Assembly: GCF_000150275.1 (NCBI RefSeq)
Contig: NW_002060959.1
Coordinates: forward strand, 874,172-938,171
Direction: 5' to 3'
Length of the DNA stretch: 64,000 nucleotides
DNA from: Trichoplax adhaerens
Lineage: Eukaryota > Placozoa > Uniplacotomia > Trichoplacea > Trichoplacidae
The notes beneath the pieces are model-generated. The model ran no database searches and was not told the origin of the DNA. It saw nothing but the letters and a program-made list of their open reading frames with translations. Of the stretch, positions 25,475-36,935 are shown one piece after another; within the stretch, counting starts at the first letter, position 1; the number at the start of each line of letters is the position of its first letter. The position numbers and the translations under genes are program-made.

Positions 25475-28400
25475 ATGTTGCTCTTTCTGCTTGGTATTCC
25501 CTTAATTTTAATCTTAACGATCGTGGTTATACCAGCATCACTGAATATTTCTTTTGGCGTTCGTGATTGCTACGTCAATACATTGCGTAAAATTTTCGAG
25601 GTAAATTGATCACATACTGTTGGTATTATTTCACTTAGTTCAACATGCAAAGCCGGCGCAGGATGCAGACTAGCCTACTGTATCATTCAACCTGTCAGTG
25701 ACATAGTTTTATACTGTGATCATCGCTCGCGCTTAACGACCATCCAGTGTAGGTAAACTGCAAGGATAGCTTGCCAAAGAAACGATGGCGTTGGTCAACA
25801 ACGAATGGCGTTGTCAGCTTTGATCTTGTACAATTTCGATATCGATTCGCCAAGTTTTGAAACACCTTGATTTCATCACCTTATCTAACTATTTTTTAAT
25901 TACCCTAATTGTAATTTCAATCTGTGTTTCTCTTGATCCCGACCTCGCTGTGTCAATATTATAATTGTGATAAAAAAAGTATAGACATTTCTCATTTATT
26001 TATGGCCAGTACAAAAAAAAGCGCTACGATGCTACCTGCACAATTTTCAACTTTATCAACGCCCAACATTGCATTAAATAGCCATGAGCTCTTAGTCAAA
26101 GGATGCCCGTGCTTAGTAGCCTATCATGGACTGTATGGATAGTCAAATGATTACAGTACTATACAAATGGATGATGATTACTTTTCGCTATACTCATGGA
26201 AACATGCTTAAAGCTCCAACTGTACACAATGTATTTCTATGCGTACAGTATTCCATCAAGCAAGCGATAACTTTGCAATATCCAATTACTTGCTTATCGT
26301 TGATTCAGTCCATACAATCGCCTACTACAACTAATATTGTAGTAGTTTACCACCATTCTTATATCTTGCTGTAATGATGAAGTTGATCGAATATCTTTGT
26401 TAAGTGCTTCCTGTGCTAATAGATCAATGTTAACTATAATGTATTTAGTTCGGACGAGGCAGGATCGAACGTACAAAACGCCATGACGATGAACAATATG
26501 GTTAGTCTTTAAGCAACTGTTGTTTTTTTCCAACCATTCATGAAGAGGATAGCCAAATAATTACCAATATACAGTCAAGGAATAGCAATGATAATATTGT
26601 CACTGTCAACTTTGAAAGTCTACTCTCAAAGGTTGTCCGATAACCAATACATTTGTGTAAATCGTTGATATCTTTCATGAAGAGGATAGCCGAATAATTA
26701 CCAATATATAGTCAAGGAATAGCAATGATAATATTGTCACTGTCAACTTTGAAAGTCTACTCTCAAAGGTTGTCAGATAACCAATACACTAGACTGTAGA
26801 AACTGAATAGTGTTACATCGCAATAGCTTTTATCAATAAGATCTTCAATCCTTGTGATAACCATATAGGGGATGAAAGCGATCAACACCCTGTGCCATCA
26901 CTACCCAGCAGAATGCTAAGTGAAAACGATACCAACAAGAAGAAATTTAGTCTAGACGATATGCTGTCTTTTGCCGCTTGTGGCATGCAAGTAAGATTTT
27001 GATGTATAAAATTCCCATTTGAATAATAGCCCTTCTTTTTAGTTATGAAAAATAGTGTTCTACTCAAATCGTATATTAATTTGTAGTTACGAACGGATAG
27101 CACACATTCAATAATTCTTTACTGCCCAAGAATCCAATTAGCCTTCTATCGATATCGTAAAATCTAATAGGATTTATTTAACGTATAATATAGGCCATCG
27201 TTGATGATGAAATCACCAAATGTTTTTCAGCTGAAGGTACAGTACAATACGAGTATAGTAGCATCACTAGTGCTACAATGAATTCATTACAAGCAGATGA
27301 CATCGTTCCATTCGCACAGTATTGAATGTGTTACACTCGTATTTAATAATATTGCCTTACTTGGCGTCCCCTGAACGCTATAATAGTTCACCAAAGCAAG
27401 AATAGTCTAATCTGTTCTGTTACTTGTTTTCAAAATTACGTATTTCATCAAATGATTTTAATTTACGTCATACCTTTTTACTAAATGTACTCTAAAGTTA
27501 GCTTTGCACTCTATTTTATCCCTTCATCATAGAGTAGCGTTTAATTTTTTTCTACCTTTGCCTAGAATTGCCTTCTTGGAATTTGTTAACTAGAACAAAT
27601 AAAAACTACGAATATATAAGGTTGGTTTTACTTTATGGGCATATTATTATATTTTTTTGGCCAAACAATTAAAGTTGTAAGCATGCCTTTGACTTATGCA
27701 CGTACTATAATAATGAAATTTATAAGGCTTGCTAGCTCTATAGAAGCAAGTTAACATAACTATATTTTTTTAATTTAATGACAGTCTCCGCTTAACTATA
27801 CTGTGGATCATTGGATGGTGTATCCGCTACTTGATTTTCTTGCCTGTCAGGTAAAATGAGTAATTTGAATTCTTGAACTTTAATTCTCGTTACTTAATGC
27901 AACTGTATGAATTACTTGAACTTTGATATGATATTTTCTCGTATAATCTATTATAAACCTACAACTGGTGAAGAACGTATTAATTTGATATTTACTGTTG
28001 CTTATCCAGAATTACCATTTTAAGCTTGGGATTACTTTGGCTCTGCTTAGCCACGACATTGATTGGGTTTCTACCGAAATCTAGGTATGGATTACGCTAA
28101 TAATTAATTAATACTAGTTCGTCTGTTTATCTAATAATCATGTTATTATTCTACACTATACCTTCAATTCTAATGTAATCTGTATTATCTATTTAATCTT
28201 ATCACTACCTTTAGCCTACAAACGAAGCTAAATCATTACGCCTACCTTATTGCCTTTCGCGTACTGGCGCGTGCAATCTCTGCTTCTATTAGAGTACACA
28301 ATAGGTATGCAATGATACTGTAGTTGAGGCCTTTATTGTAACAATTATTACTAGGACACAAACACGAATGGACTTGTATGCGTATACAAGTGTCAACTCC

Positions 28401-30041
28401 ACTATCCATTAATAGCTGGATACTACCATAGTCAGTTTCTGAATATCTAAAGATATTAGCAACTTGCAGTTTTCCCTAGGCCTGACTGCTCTAAATTCAT
28501 TCACGCTAACATATCAGTTGATAATGTCATTATTTCTAGAGAAAATCGAGCTAAAGGTGGTGGAATTTGTGTTGCAAATCATACTTCACCAATTGATGTT
28601 CTTATTTTATCTACCGATAATTGCTATGCTATGGTATGGATTGAATTCAACTTGTGCAATAATTTCATTCAGAACACTTGAACGCTCACTTCAGCTATTG
28701 TCATCTGTAATTTCTAAAGACTTCAATTTTTTTGTCTTGTATCCTTAATTGAGTACAGGTAGGTCAAATTCATGGTGGCTTCTTAGGGACAGTGCAAAGA
28801 ATTCTTTCAAGTTCTCAATCTCATGTTTGGTTTGAAAGATCTGAAATGAGGGATCGAATGACTGTGACAAATAGGTTAAATTCATTAAAATCACATTACT
28901 AACTTAAGATTAGACTTGTGTAACTTCTACATTCATCTTGATTGTATGAAGGTTAAAAGAACACGTTGAGGACCATAGTTTGGACCCAATGTTAATATTT
29001 CCAGAAGGCAAGTTGTTGTTCATCCTGTTATACTTTATATTAAATTTGTCTTGCTGTTCAATAACTGTTACTCTAATTTTTTATTGATTTCTAAAAACGA
29101 AGCTTTTCGATGTAATATAGTACAGTACTTCTCATGAAATAATATGGTGTTAGTGATTTGGAATAACTACAAATGTAGTATTGATTTTATATCCGATATT
29201 ACATTAGTACCAATCAATAAATAATCTTTCTTACGGTCTTGATTTAACCAACTCCTTTTTGTTTTCATGACCGATAACAGGTACGTGCATCAACAACACG
29301 TCTGTATTTATGTTTAAGAAAGGTTCCTTCGAAATTGGTGGAACAATTCACCCAGCGGCTATTAAGGTACTGTAACTGCTATACCGTACTACCGATAATA
29401 TGTAATGGCTGTCTTGTCGAAACCTAATAAGTATTATGTTAATTACTGATGATGAAAAAAACGTCAGTATGATCCTACGTTTGGGGATGCTTTTTGGAAT
29501 TCGAGTCGTGAAAGCTGGGTTCAATATTTAGTTATGATGCTTACAAGCTGGGCCATAGTATGCGATGTTTGGTATTTACCTCCTAGAAAAATGGAGGTAT
29601 GATAGTTGATGTTGTAATAGTTTGTGCTAGTATTGAAACCAAATATCATACAAGTTTATAATGTATTCAAATTGCGATACTAGTTTTACTATTTGTAGCT
29701 TATGATAGCCACCAATACTTAGTGACGATTCCTTTAATATTATTCAGGAAAATGAAACTGCAACCGAATTTGCTAACCGTGTTAAAGCTGAGATTGCCGA
29801 AAAAGGGGGACTAGTTGACCTAGTCTGGTAAGCTGATATTGCCTTGTCGTTTTTAGCAAAGTCTTCTTTCATGATTACAGTGATTATCTTGGATGAATCA
29901 ATTTAATACAGCTTTCGGAAATAATAAATTCGAATTAATTAATAACTATGTAGGGATGGACAACTAAAGCGGGTTGCTGCCAAGGCTTCTCTAAAATATG
30001 CAGAGCAAGAAAAGTATAGTGAAATTTTGCTAAAAGATTAA
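25475..30041 (+). CDS. GPAT3/4: Glycerol-3-phosphate acyltransferase GPAT3/4-type, tandem copy 2
   Basis: Paralogue of the preceding gene in the same orientation. Exons: 25475-25600, 26841-26990, 27194-27236, 27566-27620, 27785-27850, 28010-28084, 28215-28304, 28540-28633, 28759-28874, 28952-29007, 29281-29366, 29468-29596, 29748-29827, 29954-30041; 417 residues, phases consistent. Most exon lengths equal those of copy 1 (43, 55, 66, 116, 56, 86, 129, 80 and 88 bases). Motifs: GGICVANHTSPID (HX4D, H216/D221), VWFERSE, IFPEGTCINNTS, FKKGSFEIGGTI, FGDAFWNSS, SWAIVCDVWYLPP, ANRVKAEIA, WDGQLKR. It is closer to vertebrate GPAT4 than copy 1. The fourth acyltransferase block reads HPAAIK where human GPAT4 has YPVAIK. 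The intron after the FPEG codons starts with GC, not GT. The start codon is the first ATG of the hydrophobic segment; an upstream exon is possible. AATAAA overlaps the stop codon. Confidence 0.9.
26538..26790. repeat. Tandem duplication, 137-bp period, in intron 1 of GPAT copy 2
   Basis: A block of about 115 bp beginning TCATGAAGAGGATAGCC (26538) is repeated from 26675 with only a few substitutions. The segment between the copies is not part of the match. Within the unit CTTTGAAAGTCTACTCTCAAAG forms an imperfect inverted repeat. Confidence 0.93.
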
Positions 30042-33000
30042 TAAATGGAGGGAGCGAATCGTGGAATAAAATTATTGGAATAAAATGCTAAATCATGTAA
30101 TGATGTCAGTCAACGTAGATGTTTTATTCATTGTATTAATTGGCTCAAACAGGTAATGCAGTGAGCCATCCATTATAAAGAATTCAAGTAAACATTTATA
30201 CCATTTTTATTAGTTAATATCAGTTTCATGAGATTAAAAGGAACTACTGTATTTGGTTGGCTATTTAAATATTAACTGAAATACTGATGGATGTCATGTT
30301 CTGGCAACATGCTTGGATAGTTTTCTGTGCTTTTTAATGCTCATACATGATTGACGGTTGTAGCACGTTTGGTGTTAGGTTTTTGCAATATAAATATGCA
30401 GTAAATTCATGTAAACCAAATTTTTAGACGTATCTGGTTTTGTTTGATTCAGATGTGCGATTATAAAATTAAATCATCGTTATTGTAGTTTTTGCTGTTT
30501 GAGTAATGCTTGCCTGATTGTAGGTAAAGTAGAGTTAATGATGTTTAGTAAGCATGCACGCGTAGAGATTGCTAGTCAACTAAAGTAGCGTATATAAGGG
30601 CTATTGTCTACGACGTTATCTATGTTGTAACGAACTGTTCTTTACAGTTCAAAATTGCTTTTCTATAGCACAATCATTGACGGATGCAACATAAATAAGC
30701 TATTATAAGCTTAATATATACTATTATTATAGGTAAAACTAATTGGTATGACTTTCTATTGTATTTATAACCTGACCTTTGCTTATTTACTAACTTTTAA
30801 CATTTCACTAATTAATTGTAATGAATAATTTATTGCATGATAATTTTAGGATATAACCTTTGTGCATAATGGAAGAATAATTCACTTAAGATCTATAACT
30901 CAACATTAGCAGAAATGCCTTAGCAAAAGGATAGCATACACAATTTCGTGAAAACTTGCGTACAATTTTGAAACTGTACCATAACGTGTATGTATATAAT
31001 GCAACTCTTTACGTACTCGTTTGCTAACAGATATGGTGATGCGTGTATCCTACTGGCTATGATAATGTTCTGGATGATCTATACAACCTATAAATCTAAC
31101 TTATTCCACAAGTTTACCTTTAGCTCAAAATTTCACGAAGTCCACTATGTATTGTAGCTCAATTTTAAATTCTTGTAGACTCCCAAGAAGCGTTTATTTA
31201 ACGATTATAAAAATAAAGCATTGATTGATTTTCGTTTTCACTTATAAATAAGATTCGGGCGTTGTAAAAGATTACCTTGTTGCCGATATAAAATATTATT
31301 GTATGTCGCTGTACAAAGTTCAAATGATAGTTTTCCTTTCTCTATTGCGTTAACTATTCTAAGTAATGTTAGGGTAAAATTACGTAGTAAAGCTAGTACA
31401 CGAAAGAAAGGATAGAAAACTGATTCTAGCACATGGGTATCGAGGTGATGCGATGTATATGCTATTATTAGCTTTATTTTCGAGCGTTTTTTGAAATGAA
31501 AATCACTCCTAGCATAATCTGTCAATGTACGAGTACATCAGATTTGTATGGAATACCTGCACGTACGAGTATACCCAGATATTGCTGTATAAGTTACAAT
31601 CCTGAACAGTGTAGGTTGGATTGACGCGAAGCATTTATTAAAATTAAACATAGATAGTGTATAAAATCGTCAAAGTTTCACAGCGAGCTCTTCTTTTTTG
31701 ATAGGGTAGAAAGCATGATAGAAATACAATTAAGCATACTGTCTGAGATGGTCAAAACAGGCTAGCATGCCACCTTATCCCTTGAGAAAAGAATCTAACT
31801 ATAATCAGTTTCGTGAAAGCACGTATAAATAATCCAAATAATGAAATCTACCTATACGACTTAGCATATACTGTATGTACGCCCCTTACGTGTTTCAAAT
31901 AATAAAAAGTTTAATACAACAGAAGGAAGAAATATCCTCTGAAGAAGATACAATCCTAAAATCATAACATTTTGATATCAACAGAGTTGTCAAGTACCAG
32001 CAATGTAATAATACGTCGCGCTAGTTATTAGTAGCTAATTTCACTGATAATAAAGCTATTTCATAATCAAATTACTAAAATTATATCCCGTTTCTCCTTT
32101 AAATATTTCCTATTGGACAGTAAATACTTCAATATTATTCATGGGGACTTCTAACATTGCTTGATTCGAAGGTGATATTGCGTAAATGTATGTAACCAAT
32201 GTCTACTGACTTTTTAAAAGCCTTGTTGCCTTCAAAATTTATTTATAGAATTTATCCACTTTTGCATTACTGCGTATAATCTGGTCTTACTAATTGCAAT
32301 GTAGGTGGAAATAAATCGCCAATGGGTTTTTGGAGGTTATCAAATCACAACCTTTATCACTTTATATTGATTTCGCTGCATTTGTTAAGGAAACTCTTTT
32401 ATTGATTACTTCTCTTAAGATTTGTGGTAAAATTGATTTAGAACTAAATTGAGACAGAACTAAGTAAGTAATAACGATATTTTACTAAAATATAGCGCTG
32501 ATTATAATTAATAAAAGAATCTCTCGGCAGATAATAACATTATTTGCTCTACAGATGTATACCAACTTCTATACAACTCCTGTCATCGCTCAAGTGCCCA
32601 TTTCTTATATATATAACCTATATATCCTTATCATCTAAGCAAATGGAGTCCAATTAGAATTCCTTGCTTTAAATTAAACCGTCAACAAGAAGATGGGTTA
32701 CTCTATTAGTAGCTAATATTTTTGTTCTAACAAAGATTTATGATCCTCTGAATGATCGCTCTCTCCATGATAATACATACTTGTATATATGCTCTGTTAA
32801 AATGGAAAATCTTAGTTTATCCTTAGAGTAGCTCCTAATCTGGAATCCTAAATAATTCTTTAAAATTTCGTAGATACATGTTAAATTGCTTCCAAATTTC
32901 CAGTTGAAAGCTACATTTAACTTTAAAGTATATCTAATTGGTAAAGCCTCGTTAATTATAACATTAACAATATGGCATCAGCATAAATTGAGCAAATACT

Positions 33001-36000
33001 AATACACCTTTTGGTGTTAGCCACAGCTAGTGATGCAATATGGAGCATAATTTTCCTCTCTAGGATAAGGCCTAGCCTGAAAGCTTTTGGAATTAATACA
33101 GTGATTTTAAAAATACAGTCAAGGGTTGAATTTAAACCCTCATCAATATCTACCACAAGATTGCGCAATTTAGCTAATGCTTCATATTTCTTTGACAGGC
33201 TATCAATTCATATATGAATAAAAATTTAAAACGGTCAAAACAATGTAACAGATCACCACGGCAAATGATGTCCCTCTCTGTTGTTATTATAATGAATCTC
33301 TTCGCAAATTCAAAAATTAGCTATCGAAATTTTATTTCTTTTGAAGAATCTCTGCTATAGCTTACGAAATACGACATCACGTAAAGGAGAAATAATCTAC
33401 GCAAACGATAATAGGACTTGCATCCATCAGAAAATAGCTTTACCCCCAATAGAAGCTATTTCTGTTCAAAGGTAAAAGCATCTCGGGTGAATATCTAGAA
33501 AGCTCACTTAGGATAATTACTCTAAAACTAGTCTATCATGTTAGCAAGACCAGGTAGGCACGTTGCCGACTAGGTTGGCTTTCACATTATCTGCATATAT
33601 TCTTACTCGATGCAAAAGAAGTTAAGAAGAAAAGATGGTGAATTAAATTAATAACTTTATTATAACATATTATTATCAGTTGTTCTCGATCAAGAACTAC
33701 TCACTGCAAAAAAAAATGGAACTTTATAAACTTAGACCATGACACTGCTGATATTATTTCTTAAATGAAAACCTTTTCATCGAAAAGATGTCCTTTCTTT
33801 AACTTTTTTCATCTCTAATATTTTAGTAAGATACATGGGAAATGAATTATATTAAGAGTATCGCTGACGTACAATTGCAGTTTTTATTTATATTTATAAC
33901 GCAGTGATTGCGTATAGTAATAATGTAGAAATTAGCGTATCTTAGCATTACTTGCAATATTACATACGTAGAAGCAGGTTGGTAGAGCGTCAAGACAGAG
34001 TCCTTATGCTTTTAAAAATACAATTTGTGCATTGATTTTTTCATATAACCGTGTAAAATTTCTTTTTTTAATACAAATTTTCGTTTAATTCAAGTCTACA
34101 TTGCTCCTTTCACTTGAACTACATAAAGTACCTTAAGGCGTTGTAATGTTATCCATCAACCTTAGCAACAGAAGAAGTGAAAGCAGATGTTGAAACGTAA
34201 TTATGACCATTAAGCTTAAACTCTATTATCTATTACTTCATAGACTATATTATTACCAAGAATTAAAAATTAACTAAATAAAACCTATAGAAAGAACAAA
34301 AGCCAATAGTTTATGCAATAGAAAGTGTAATTTTCATCCAAGAGGATGAAGGAAGATCGAGAAAATACGGATAAGAGATTATAAGCTATTAACTGTAATC
34401 AAGAGCGAGCATATCTGTTTAATTAGATTGATTTGGGATTATTACGACAAACTAGAGCAGTAGTGATGATTTATGATATCTAGACAAAGAATGTTGTTAT
34501 GGTAATAATAATTACTTTAATATTAAGCGTCTTTATTTTATTAAAAGCTGTGCTATCTTATTGTCTCAGTTAGATCAAATCAACAGAGAAGAAATTGATT
34601 TTTGGAAGGCAACTACTTTTTACTTACTAGGAAAAATGTCTAATTCCATTTTATGATGTCCAATTCACAGCATATCTACCTATTCGTATCCACCTGGCGA
34701 CGCCATAATTTGAAGGATCTTTCAATTTTTCTTATTGCTGACTAGCAGCTGGTCGAAGTAGTTCTGTTCCATTTGATTAACTGAAAACGGCTGTGGCGTA
34801 GTGCAGATTTAAATTGAAGCTATAACAACCGAAGCAAAGAACTCCTCCTTAAAAATTGTAACTATGATCGCCATAATTGATATAGTTGAGTACTTCAATA
34901 TTGGTATTCGTCAGTTCATAGACGTTTACGGATCAAGGCCATCTTGGGGATTGGGGAAGGGTTAATAAGGAACTAAAATAAAAGTAATAACGCCACTCCA
35001 AAATGCAAATAATTTAAGGATTGTATTATTGATCACTATATTATGTCAATGGATGTAAATTTAAACATGATTTCTGATATTAGCCGTCTACATGATCGGC
35101 ATTGGTCAATAGTAAAAGCTCAAAGTATTTTTCTCTTATCCGATTATCCTCAACGTATTGTACTATTTCCCGTATATCGAAGGGATAATTATGTTATATT
35201 ATGTGATAGAACTAATAATACATAATCACTGGGGCTATTGACAAGTGCTTTAATGAGCATTAATGGATATCTAAAACTGTAGTTTCGATTTGGATTTATG
35301 ATGAAATCTAACCTGCAATAGCCGTAGCATAGGTTAGAATTTAGTTATTACTTCTTAATTTAAATTAGATATTACTGACAACTGAGGTAAAATGTCCTAG
35401 TAACGTGATGATAGGATCATGTAAATGGAAGCTAAATGTTTAACAAATGCTGGGCTAATTCAATGTACTACATCAACTGCGTCGATTAGGATGGGAAAAA
35501 AATTAAAATCCGATAGGACAAGATTATACATCACTAGGCACTAGCATATGTAGCTGTAATTATCCGATACGAATAAATTAGCGGGATTTTTCCCAATTCA
35601 TGCTAGGTATTTACATTCTATTGGTTCGATTTTGATGGTTAGCCACTTCATTATAGCCATCAATCAGTGGTATTTCTACCACATAGAAAAGGTCTTGAAA
35701 ATAGTATCAAAAGCCATGGACTTTACTGGATAACACATTCAAGAATCGATAGATATTCAAGATTTATATTAGAATGACGATATGATACCGGACTAGCATT
35801 AAGTATACGTCTATAGTTTTTACTAATCACAATGCGATAAATCACTGGTAGAAAAAAATTACTCTCGCTACCATGATTGTATATAAATAAGAACATTTCA
35901 CTTTCAAGGCTTATCCTTAGACATAAGATATGGATTATAGTTCAAGATAGCCCTCACAATTCGTGGTGTGTCTGCCATAATGATGCTAACCATCAATCAA

Positions 36001-36551
36001 TTGCACATCCTTGTTATTTTATTGATATTTTATATTCTTTTTATTTTGATCTTCTACTTAAATTGCAACAATTTGTTCCAATATGTTAATCATGGCTTGA
36101 AGAATTAAATACGGGAGATTTTTTGCTTTCCTTATGGTATCAACTAGTCATAGCAATCATCGACATATACAGTAACATAGGTTTGAATGTATAGCGAATA
36201 AACAGTTATATCGGGCATAAATTGATAGAAATTTGACGATTGAATAACACAAAGTAAACGAAAAAAAAAGAATGAAAGCGTGAGAGAAAAAACATTTAAA
36301 ATTTTTCATCGGTTAAATGATTAGCATGACTAGAAAAAGAAAAGGTAAGCAAAATGATAGCATAATATAATTGCTAACCTTTCTAGTTTGTTTTAGACAG
36401 CTTTAGGATACCATATTTAAAAATTGATATAGTTGATGATAATAATCGTTGTTGTATTAAATTTGTAATTTATAAAATATCCAATATCAAGAAAGGTGAG
36501 AAACGAATAGCTCCTACTTGCTTATGAAACTGGTCATGTAGAATGATTGTA
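30042..36551. other. Long intergenic stretch, GPAT copy 2 to complexin
   Basis: About 6.5 kb, uniformly AT-rich, no gene supported. Additional AATAAA signals at about 30065-30085 may serve GPAT copy 2. Two areas (31238-31525 minus; 32956-33217, open on both strands) have frames of 60-95 codons with protein-like composition but no splice partner or motif I recognise. A small hairpin-forming sequence (AAATAGCTT..AAGCTATTT) lies near 33430-33462. The 3' UTR of complexin is at the right end. Confidence 0.5.
32956..33217 (-). other. Unassigned open segment, possible exon remnant
   Basis: On the minus strand an open frame runs from about 33215 into 32956 and begins just after an AG. Its translation is mixed hydrophobic and charged (includes KYEALAKLRNLVVDIDEG and FKITVLIPKAFRLG). 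The opposite strand is also open, which lowers its value as evidence. I do not recognise the family and found no partner exons with matching phase; chance or a decayed gene are both possible. Confidence 0.2.
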
Positions 36552-36935
36552 TTAGCGGCGACAACAACATGGGCAGCAACACCGCAGCATTCGACGAAAG
36601 CAACCTTCATTAGAATAGTTATCCATACGTGATGAGAAATTAGACTTGGATGAATCCTTTTTTGGAGCAGTGGCTTCTAAATCGACGATGCTTAAGTAAT
36701 CACGTTTTTCTAAGTTATATTTATTACGTATTTTATCGCGAATTTTTTCACGTTTTTTCTCTCTATCCACATAGCGTGCCATTCGTTCTTCTTCTTGTTG
36801 CTTCAAAAATTCTTCGTGCTCCATGGCGTTTTCACTATTATCACTGCCACCACCGCCAGAATTGTTACTAGAAGCACTTTTAGTTAATGCACTAGTTTTA
36901 TTGGAAATCATTTGTTTAGCCAAGAAAGTAGCCAT
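36552..36935 (-). CDS. CPLX: Complexin, single exon, cysteine-rich C-terminus
   Basis: Cytosolic regulator that binds the assembled SNARE bundle and controls vesicle fusion. 127 residues in one exon. N-terminus MATFLAKQMISNK matches the start of invertebrate complexins. A Ser/Gly/Asn linker (residues 18-36) precedes an acidic accessory helix (about 38-50) and the central helix (about 51-75). Every residue known in human complexin-1 to contact the SNARE complex (R48, Y52, R59, R63, Y70) has an identical counterpart at the same spacing: R51, Y55, R62, R66, Y73. The C-terminal part ends GCFRRMLRCCCPCCCRR: seven cysteines in 14 residues amid basic residues. There is no CAAX box (as in complexin-3/4 and many invertebrate forms); multiple S-acylation is a plausible replacement, but this is inference. 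No neighbouring exon was needed or found. Divergent from INPP5A, 9 kb away. Confidence 0.93.
   Translation of the reverse strand: MATFLAKQMISNKTSALTKSASSNNSGGGGSDNSENAMEHEEFLKQQEEERMARYVDREKKREKIRDKIRNKYNLEKRDYLSIVDLEATAPKKDSSKSNFSSRMDNYSNEGCFRRMLRCCCPCCCRR

Noticed and set aside
31238-31525. 95-codon minus-strand frame
   Set aside because: Protein-like composition but no motif, no partner exon and no start context; left as unassigned.
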